From Merdivivens faecigallinarum (GTDB lineage: Bacteria > Bacteroidota > Bacteroidia > Bacteroidales > UBA932): a stretch of 7,658 nucleotides of DNA. Positions within the stretch are counted from its first letter, which is position 1; the number at the start of each line of letters is the position of its first letter. This document shows, piece by piece, positions 1 to 4,523 of the stretch. The translations under genes and the position numbers were made by a program. The notes beneath the pieces were generated by a model. That model worked only from the letters and a program-made list of their open reading frames with translations. It had not been told where the DNA came from and searched no databases. The DNA lies in NCBI GenBank assembly GCA_017695055.1, contig JADILY010000033.1, positions 1 through 7,658 of the forward strand. Direction: 5' to 3'.

Positions 1-59
1 CTGCCGCTCAATACCGTAAAAATCAGGATAATGAGGGCGAAAGTAGCATTGATAACCAT
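1..59 (-). CDS. Possible 5' end of a truncated minus-strand gene with a hydrophobic N-terminus
   Basis: Reading leftward from an ATG at 59-57, the frame stays open to the window edge and encodes M-V-I-N-A-T-F-A-L-I-I-L-I-F-T-V-L-S-G. This looks like the start of a membrane segment or signal peptide. It would be transcribed divergently from rsmG. The frame is also open upstream of this ATG, so the start is not fixed, and no Bacteroidota promoter at the expected position supports it. Only 19 codons are visible, so no family can be named. The plus strand also has an open frame to a TAG at 70-72, which could instead be the tail of a gene running in from the left. Low confidence. Confidence 0.3.
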   Translation of the reverse strand, partial: MVINATFALIILIFTVLSG

Positions 60-80
60 GCTGAAAAGATAGACAGAACG

Positions 81-102
81 GCCGGAACACGGCACTTCCG
101 GC
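81..102. repeat. 7-bp inverted repeat upstream of rsmG
   Basis: GCCGGAA (81-87) and TTCCGGC (96-102) are perfect complements around an 8-nt loop. No T-run follows on either strand, so this is not a canonical intrinsic terminator. It lies 31 bp before the rsmG start. It could mark the 3' end of a gene entering from the left or form a hairpin in a leader RNA. Confidence 0.4.
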
Positions 103-133
103 AAGACAAATAACTTAATAAAAACACACCGAT

Positions 134-814
134 ATGGAACACACCGGGGCCGAAGGGGCCGGAATCGTATTCAAATATTTTCCCGAAATGGATGCCGGGA
201 AACGCCAGGCCATAGAAGGGCTATGGGCCTCATATTCCGACTGGAATTCGAAAATCAACGTAATATCACGCAAGGACATCGATTACCTGTACCTGCACCA
301 TGTACTGCACTCCCTTGCCATAGCCGCATTCCTGCGTGAAAAATACCCCGATTTTTATGCCAGGGCCCTTGAACCCGGCGGAACGGACGTCACCATGCTC
401 GACTTTGGCACCGGAGGAGGTTTTCCGGGAATCCCTCTCGCCATTCTGCTCCCGGGGGTGAATTTCACCTTATGCGACTCGGTAGGCAAAAAGATAAAAG
501 TCGCCCAGGCGGTGGCCGATGCCGCCGGACTGAAAAATGTCGTCACGGCCAATGTCAGGGGCGAAGAACTGAAAGGCCGCTACGATTTCGTCATATCCCG
601 TGCAGTGACTTCGCTGGATACGTTCTTGCGCTGGATTAAAGGAAAATATACCAAAGGCATAATCTACCTGAAAGGCGGAGACATGGTGGAAGAACTCACA
701 AACGCCGCAAAGATGAACAGGCTCCTTATGAGCAACATTTCCGCCATTCCGATAGACAAATGGTTCTCCGAAGAGTATTTTTCAGAGAAAAGGGTAATTT
801 TTATTTGCAAATAG
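134..814 (+). CDS. rsmG: 16S rRNA (guanine-527 N7)-methyltransferase RsmG (GidB)
   Basis: This cytoplasmic enzyme uses S-adenosylmethionine to methylate N7 of G527 in the 530 loop of 16S rRNA. The 226-aa protein has the usual family length and layout. The N-terminal helical part contains N-V-I-S-R-K-D (residues 42-48) followed by a conserved His pair at 55-56. The Rossmann SAM-binding loop is L-D-F-G-T-G-G-G-F-P-G-I-P (89-101), with the acidic D115 at the end of the next strand. The late S-R-A-V motif (155-158) and a Y-L-K-G-G strand (178-182) complete the fold. The ATG at 134 gives a short extra N-terminus (about 11 residues) before the K-Y-F-P segment where I recall Bacteroides homologues starting, and no better start is seen. 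The upstream stretch is A-rich and lacks a Shine-Dalgarno site. No terminator follows; the rpmH promoter overlaps the stop codon region. In some bacteria loss of RsmG gives low-level streptomycin resistance. All key motifs are intact. Confidence 0.96.
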   Translation: MEHTGAEGAGIVFKYFPEMDAGKRQAIEGLWASYSDWNSKINVISRKDIDYLYLHHVLHSLAIAAFLREKYPDFYARALEPGGTDVTMLDFGTGGGFPGIPLAILLPGVNFTLCDSVGKKIKVAQAVADAAGLKNVVTANVRGEELKGRYDFVISRAVTSLDTFLRWIKGKYTKGIIYLKGGDMVEELTNAAKMNRLLMSNISAIPIDKWFSEEYFSEKRVIFICK

Positions 815-834
815 GATTAAAAACATTACCTTTG
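804..834 (+). promoter_or_regulatory. Bacteroidota-type promoter for rpmH
   Basis: A perfect -33 box TTTG (804-807) and a perfect -7 box TACCTTTG (827-834) are separated by 19 bp. This matches the known consensus for the primary sigma factor of Bacteroides (TTTG, 19-21 bp, TAnnTTTG). The -33 box lies inside the last codons of rsmG, whose stop is at 812-814. Initiation would fall a few bases after 834, giving rpmH a leader of roughly 75 nt. This suggests rpmH is expressed independently of rsmG. Confidence 0.88.
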
Positions 835-844
835 CAGTCCGTTT

Positions 845-858
845 TTGCGCGCTCGCAA
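845..858 (+). other. Small hairpin in the rpmH leader
   Basis: TTGCG (845-849) pairs with CGCAA (854-858) around a 4-nt loop. It would sit near the 5' end of the predicted rpmH transcript. It may shield the RNA end or be chance. The rest of the leader, up to the start codon at 914, is A/T-rich with no Shine-Dalgarno sequence. Confidence 0.3.
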
Positions 859-913
859 TCCATAGCCGGAACAAGACAGCGCATTTCAGTGATAATAAAT
901 AAAATAAATAGAG

Positions 914-1066
914 ATGAAAAGAACATACCAACCTTCCAAGCGCAAACGCCGCAACAAACACGGCTTCCGCGAGCGCATGTCCTCTGCCAACGGACGTCGC
1001 GTATTGGCTTCACGCCGCCGTCATGGCAGAAAGAAACTCACTGTATCTTCAGAAGACAGGTTCTAA
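914..1066 (+). CDS. rpmH: 50S ribosomal protein L34
   Basis: A 50-codon gene starts at the ATG at 914 and stops at TAA 1064-1066. It encodes the small, strongly basic protein L34 of the large ribosomal subunit. The family signature is clear: M-K-R-T-Y-Q-P-S-K-R at 1-10, then K-R-R-N-K-H-G-F-R-E-R-M at 11-22, and A-S-R-R-R-H-G-R-K-K-L-T-V at 32-44. L34 is normally about 45-52 residues, so this is full length. It has its own consensus promoter and an intrinsic terminator 7 bp after the stop, so it appears to be a self-contained unit. Unlike in many bacteria, rnpA and dnaA are not beside it; instead rsmG precedes it and a convergent GH5 gene follows. The ATG follows an A-rich stretch, the usual Bacteroidota start context. 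Confidence 0.97.
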   Translation: MKRTYQPSKRKRRNKHGFRERMSSANGRRVLASRRRHGRKKLTVSSEDRF

Positions 1067-1072
1067 AAACAT

Positions 1073-1105
1073 CGGCCGGGGGAAAACCTCCGGCCGGATT
1101 TTTTT
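1073..1105 (+). terminator. Intrinsic terminator of rpmH, possibly bidirectional
   Basis: A GC-rich stem of about 10 bp (1073-1082 with 1087-1096, including one G-T wobble) closes on an AAAA loop (1083-1086). It is followed by GA and a run of seven T (1099-1105). This is a textbook rho-independent terminator for rpmH. On the opposite strand the same stem is followed by GATGTTTTTAG, a shorter T-run, so it may also stop transcripts of the convergent GH5 gene, whose stop codon is about 70 bp away. Confidence 0.93.
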
Positions 1106-1110
1106 ACACC

Positions 1111-1172
1111 ACCACCGAGCACGGCAATGCGCCTTGCAGCGCGCTCCAGGCATGGTTCATGTGCGCGGTGGT
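1111..1172 (-). repeat. Long inverted repeat just after the GH5 stop codon
   Basis: ACCACCGAGCAC (1111-1122) and GTGCGCGGTGGT (1161-1172) are complementary at 11 of 12 positions. They enclose 38 nt that themselves contain GCGC-rich self-complementary stretches. The element begins 1 bp after the GH5 stop (1174-1176, minus strand), so it would fold in the 3' untranslated RNA. No T-run follows directly. It may protect the 3' end or work with the 1073-1105 hairpin. Confidence 0.55.
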
Positions 1173-1173
1173 A

Positions 1174-2460
1174 TCATAGTTCCCTGTTGGCCCTCCTGAT
1201 GACGGAAATCGTGGACGCATCATCATCGTAAACGGAATAAAAGCCCTGGGGCTCATGGGCCGGATCGCCACTGAAAGCGTCCCCCGGCAGCCATTGCCCG
1301 TGTGTGCGCGGAGCCATTCCTCCCCAGGCCCAGAAATTACAGCCCGCGATGCAGCCCCCGGAGGAAGCACTCTCGATTACGAGCCCGCAGATATACTCAT
1401 AATACCTGTCACGCGCCGCGACCAACGTACCCCGCTCGAACGAAAAGCCGTCCCGAGGATAGCCGAACTCCTCTATTACCAATGGTTTTCCGACAGAACG
1501 GACTACCGGAAGATGTGCTTCTATGTATTTTTCACTTTCCGAAATCGCAATCTCCACGCTATCGAGATTCTCCTTCGTCACCCAATTCCAGTTATACGGC
1601 CAGATGTGGATATTGAAATAATCTATTTCGGGAATGGAATGTATCCTGGCAAACAGGTCCATATCCACCTCGCAGCCATACAGGCCTTCACTGCCAGTTG
1701 AAACCATGTGATTGGTGTCCAATGACTTGATCAGGGAAGCGCTTTCCTCCACCCACCGGGCAAAAGCATCCTTATTGGCAGAGGAGAAAGGCCGCGGTTC
1801 ATTGCATATCTGCCATGAAAATATGGCCTCGTCCTCGGAATAGGGCTCCCCGGTCACCGTATTTATCCTCGAAACGATTTTACGCAGATGGTCATAATAC
1901 ATCCCGACAGCCTCTTCCGATTCGTAGAACTGCGTGAGAAAATCGCAATAGTCCTTCCACGGAAGTTCCGACGAGAGCGGAGCCGTACCGAAACCAGCCC
2001 ATTCGAGATACTGTCCGAAACCGCCCGACCATTCCCACGAATTGGTAAGGTATAGCACGGCTTTCATGCCTCTCCTGCCCAAATCCGCCATCAGATAATC
2101 AAGTCCTTGCAGCAAAGTATCATTATACACGCCCGGGGAGGTCTGCATGACAGGCTCGAACTTGGTCCTTACGCCATGCGGGCCGTCCGACCCCACTATC
2201 ACCCTTATGTTGTCCACACCCATTGCCTGAAGGCTGTCAAGTTCCACGGCCAGCCGTTCCCGGTCTCCCCCCTCGCCTTCGGAAGCGAGCGACACCGCAT
2301 ACCACATATTGGCACCTATGAAATAATAGGGTTTCCCGTCCTTGACGAATTTTCCTTCCTCTACCTTAACGAAATCCGCCCCGCCGCGGCCCGTATTCCC
2401 GCATGAGCCTGCGACAAAGCACAGACACAGCAGGATTGCAACAAGTTTCAAACCTTTCAT
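1174..2460 (-). CDS. Glycoside hydrolase family 5 lipoprotein, probable endo-beta-1,4-mannanase (GH5_7-like)
   Basis: A 428-aa secreted (beta/alpha)8 glycosidase, predicted to hydrolyse beta-1,4-mannan or galactomannan/glucomannan with retention. The N-terminus is a lipoprotein signal: Lys2 and Lys5, a hydrophobic core, and lipobox V-A-G-S-C with Cys20 as the lipidated residue. The mature part starts with a GH5_7-like strand (F-V-K-D-G-K-P-Y-Y-F-I-G-A-N-M-W, 38-53). The conserved barrel Arg is in N-I-R-V (84-87). The acid/base is Glu221 in W-Q-I-C-N-E-P-R (216-223). H285 and W287 lie in N-I-H-I-W-P-Y-N-W (283-291). The nucleophile is most likely Glu331 in V-I-E-E-F-G-Y-P (328-335). The active-site Trp strand is F-W-A-W-G-G (376-381). 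Length and motifs are complete. No SusC/SusD or other mannan genes are visible beside it, so it is not in a recognisable utilisation locus here. GH5 is secure; the mannan substrate is inferred from subfamily resemblance. Confidence 0.9.
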   Translation of the reverse strand: MKGLKLVAILLCLCFVAGSCGNTGRGGADFVKVEEGKFVKDGKPYYFIGANMWYAVSLASEGEGGDRERLAVELDSLQAMGVDNIRVIVGSDGPHGVRTKFEPVMQTSPGVYNDTLLQGLDYLMADLGRRGMKAVLYLTNSWEWSGGFGQYLEWAGFGTAPLSSELPWKDYCDFLTQFYESEEAVGMYYDHLRKIVSRINTVTGEPYSEDEAIFSWQICNEPRPFSSANKDAFARWVEESASLIKSLDTNHMVSTGSEGLYGCEVDMDLFARIHSIPEIDYFNIHIWPYNWNWVTKENLDSVEIAISESEKYIEAHLPVVRSVGKPLVIEEFGYPRDGFSFERGTLVAARDRYYEYICGLVIESASSGGCIAGCNFWAWGGMAPRTHGQWLPGDAFSGDPAHEPQGFYSVYDDDASTISVIRRANREL

Positions 2461-2483
2461 GACCTTTATTGATTAGTACAAGG

Positions 2484-2514
2484 CAAAAGTATAAATTTTT
2501 CCTATCTTTGCAAC
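2484..2514 (-). promoter_or_regulatory. Bacteroidota-type promoter for the GH5 gene
   Basis: Read on the minus strand, GTTG (2514-2511) is a 3/4 match to the -33 box TTTG. After a 19-bp spacer comes a perfect -7 box TACTTTTG (2491-2484). The start codon is at 2460, so the leader would be only about 20 nt. The element overlaps the plus-strand -7 box at 2503-2510. Confidence 0.75.
2503..2510 (+). promoter_or_regulatory. -7 box for the PASTA-rluD operon
   Basis: TATCTTTG is a perfect TAnnTTTG -7 element 40 bp before the PASTA start codon, predicting a leader of about 35 nt. I find no TTTG at the expected 19-21 bp upstream (2478-2483 reads acaagg), so the -33 part is weak or replaced by an activator. 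It lies within the spacer of the oppositely directed GH5 promoter. Confidence 0.6.
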
Positions 2515-2530
2515 TCGTCAAAAGCGAGTT
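2512..2530 (+). other. Inverted repeat at the start of the PASTA-rluD leader
   Basis: AACTCG (2512-2517) and CGAGTT (2525-2530) form a perfect 6-bp stem with a 7-nt loop, directly after the -7 box. It could be a short 5' hairpin in the transcript or an operator-like DNA palindrome. It also touches the -33 box of the opposite promoter. Confidence 0.4.
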
Positions 2531-2550
2531 TATCCTAAAAAACGGGTTTT

Positions 2551-3417
2551 ATGGGCAAAAACATTTTCAAAAACTGGATAGTGAAGAATCTATTGTCGGC
2601 AATACTGGCCATCGGACTGCTGATTGCCGGAGCCATAATATTCCTGAACATTTATACACGGCACGGCAAAGAGCTTGAAGTCCCTGATTTTTACGGGATG
2701 AGCATAGCCGAAGCAACTGCCGGGGCGGCGCTTAACGACATGACGGTCGAAGTGATCGACTCCATATACGTGTCCGGACTGAAGCCTGGAGCGGTATACA
2801 GGCAGGTTCCGAAAGCAGGCAGTGCAGTAAAGAAGGGAAGGAAAATAAGGCTCACGATAAACGCATATATGCCGAAAACCGTCCTTATGCCTAATCTCGA
2901 AGGGCTTTCGATGAGACAGGCGCGGGCGGAACTTTCCACGATAGGCCTGAATACGGGAAAACTGATATACGAAAAAGACATTGCTACCAACAATGTGCTT
3001 GGACAGATGCACAAAGGCAGGGAAATCGCCCCTGGAAGCAGGATACGTACCGGCTCCACAATAGACCTGGTTTTAGGCCTCAACCCTTCCGACAACGCCA
3101 CATTCATACCTGACATGCTTGGAATGAACGCACGCAATGCAGTGGAACTGTTGCTGGAAAGTTCACTCAATATCGGAGAAATAATATACGACAACACGGT
3201 AAGGACAAACGAAGATTCCATAAAGGCATTGATATACAAACAGATACCTGAACCGTCCGAATATTCCATACCTTTTGGGGCCGAAGCCATAATCTACCTT
3301 ACGACCGATATTTCGAAAATACCGGTAAGGACCGAAGAGGGCGAAAACGATTCGACCGCGATACTTTCCGGCACCGTACCCGGTGAAAACGCATTGTCTG
3401 ACGAAGAAAACGACTGA
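2551..3417 (+). CDS. Single-pass membrane protein with three extracytoplasmic PASTA domains
   Basis: A 288-aa protein anchored in the inner membrane. A short basic cytoplasmic stub (1-12) is followed by one hydrophobic helix (about 13-33). Three tandem PASTA domains then face the periplasm: about 41-106 (starting V-P-D-F-Y-G-M-S), 110-177 (V-L-M-P-N-L-E-G-L-S) and 184-251 (F-I-P-D-M-L-G-M-N). Each ends in a hydrophobic strand such as L-T-I-N or L-V-L-G. The tail (about 261-288) is acidic and probably disordered. PASTA domains in serine/threonine kinases and penicillin-binding proteins are associated with peptidoglycan or muropeptide binding, but here there is no kinase or transpeptidase domain. 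The rluD start follows the stop by only 5 bp, so the two are surely co-transcribed. I recall this PASTA-RluD pairing in other Bacteroidota. A cell-wall sensing or scaffolding role is inference. The ATG at 2551 directly precedes the membrane segment, which supports it as the start. Confidence 0.9.
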   Translation: MGKNIFKNWIVKNLLSAILAIGLLIAGAIIFLNIYTRHGKELEVPDFYGMSIAEATAGAALNDMTVEVIDSIYVSGLKPGAVYRQVPKAGSAVKKGRKIRLTINAYMPKTVLMPNLEGLSMRQARAELSTIGLNTGKLIYEKDIATNNVLGQMHKGREIAPGSRIRTGSTIDLVLGLNPSDNATFIPDMLGMNARNAVELLLESSLNIGEIIYDNTVRTNEDSIKALIYKQIPEPSEYSIPFGAEAIIYLTTDISKIPVRTEEGENDSTAILSGTVPGENALSDEEND

Positions 3418-3422
3418 CGGCA

Positions 3423-4523
3423 ATGGATGACATATTCGACGGTTTGGAAGGAACGGACGGCCTTGATGAAGGCCTCGAAGAAGGGCTCGATATCTTCGGA
3501 AAAGAAGAAGGCCAGGCAGAAATGTTCGAGCATTTCAGGCTTGACGTAGACAAAGGCCAGTCATTGATGCGCATAGACAAATACCTTGCATCGCATCTGG
3601 AGAACACTTCAAGGCACAGGATACAGCTTGCCATAAAGCAGGAATTCATCCGGGTAAACGACGAAACCGTAAAATCCAATTATATAGTAAAACCCGGCGA
3701 CATCATCACACTGATGATGCCATACGAAAGGCACGAGTGGGAAATCAGGCCGGAAAACATCCCTTTGAACATAGTCTATGAAGACGAAGACCTGATTGTC
3801 ATAAACAAGGAACCTGGCCTCGTCGTCCATCCCGGACACGGACATTTCAGCGGCACGCTCGTGAACGCCCTTGCATGGCATCTCGGCATGGATACGGGAG
3901 GGAATTCCGATGAAAGGCTCGGAATCCTGGTACACAGGATAGACAAGGACACGTCAGGGCTGATAGTAGTCGCAAAAAACGATGAAGCCCAGCTGGGACT
4001 GGCAAAACAGTTCTTCGACCACAGCATCGAAAGAAGGTACATCGCCATCGTATGGGGGAATCTGAAAGAAGACAGCGGCACCATCACCGGGAATATCGGG
4101 CGCGACCCCAACGACCGCCTGCGTTTCAGGGTTTTCGAAGACGGCGACAGAGGAAAACACGCCGTGACCCATTACAGGGTGCTCGAACGTTTCGGCTATG
4201 TGACGGTAGTCGAGTGCAAACTTGAAACCGGCCGCACACACCAGATAAGGGTGCATTTCAACCATATCGGACATCCGCTTTTCAATGACGAGCGTTACGG
4301 AGGGAATAAAATCCGCGAAGGGACGATTTATTCAAAATACAGGCAATTCATCGAGAACTGCTTCGCAATCCTCCCGAGACAGGCCCTTCATGCCAAGACC
4401 CTCGGATTCGTCCATCCGCGCACAGGCAAGGAAGTGTTTTTCGACAGCCCGCTTCCCGAGGACATGACCGCCCTCATAGAAAAATGGAGGAGGTACGTTA
4501 CCTCCGCGGTGGAGGCCCCATAG
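3423..4523 (+). CDS. rluD: Ribosomal large subunit pseudouridine synthase, RluA/RluD family
   Basis: This cytoplasmic enzyme isomerises uridines to pseudouridine in 23S rRNA; in E. coli RluD acts on helix 69 (U1911, U1915, U1917). The 366-aa protein has an S4-like RNA-binding domain at about 47-108. The catalytic domain follows, with motif I H-R-I-D-K-D-T-S-G-L (171-180; catalytic Asp174), the strand R-T-H-Q-I-R-V-H (271-278) and the late A-L-H-A motif (321-324). All catalytic motifs are intact. Residues 1-35 are an acidic extension with repeated G-L-D/E units, not part of the S4 fold. If translation instead began at Met34 (3522), most of it would be lost. I keep the ATG at 3423 because it lies 5 bp after the PASTA stop and suits translational coupling. 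The last eight codons overlap the 3' end of the convergent barrel gene. Family assignment is firm; RluD rather than RluA/RluC specificity rests on the S4 domain and overall similarity. Confidence 0.93.
   Translation: MDDIFDGLEGTDGLDEGLEEGLDIFGKEEGQAEMFEHFRLDVDKGQSLMRIDKYLASHLENTSRHRIQLAIKQEFIRVNDETVKSNYIVKPGDIITLMMPYERHEWEIRPENIPLNIVYEDEDLIVINKEPGLVVHPGHGHFSGTLVNALAWHLGMDTGGNSDERLGILVHRIDKDTSGLIVVAKNDEAQLGLAKQFFDHSIERRYIAIVWGNLKEDSGTITGNIGRDPNDRLRFRVFEDGDRGKHAVTHYRVLERFGYVTVVECKLETGRTHQIRVHFNHIGHPLFNDERYGGNKIREGTIYSKYRQFIENCFAILPRQALHAKTLGFVHPRTGKEVFFDSPLPEDMTALIEKWRRYVTSAVEAP
4480..4505 (-). terminator. Candidate intrinsic terminator of the barrel-protein gene, nested in the rluD 3' end
   Basis: GGAGGTA (4489-4495) and TACCTCC (4499-4505) are perfect complements with a 3-nt loop. 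On the minus strand the stem is followed by TCCA and then five T (4484-4480). The barrel gene's TAA stop (4500-4498) sits at the loop. The stem is short and the T-run starts 4 nt late, so this is a moderate rather than strong terminator. It lies wholly inside the end of rluD on the other strand. Confidence 0.5.

Noticed and set aside
760..1179. Plus-strand open frame across the end of rsmG, rpmH and the terminator
   Set aside because: It overlaps rpmH in another frame and runs through the intrinsic terminator; rpmH has a perfect family match.
1255..1701. Plus-strand open frames opposite the GH5 gene
   Set aside because: The minus-strand GH5 protein has complete catalytic motifs. The opposite frames show no domain and no promoter.
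2691..3290. 199-codon minus-strand open frame
   Set aside because: It is antisense to the three PASTA repeats; its hydrophobic look arises from complementing their codons.
3609..4274. Several minus-strand open frames opposite rluD
   Set aside because: rluD has intact catalytic motifs throughout this region and the antisense frames resemble nothing known.
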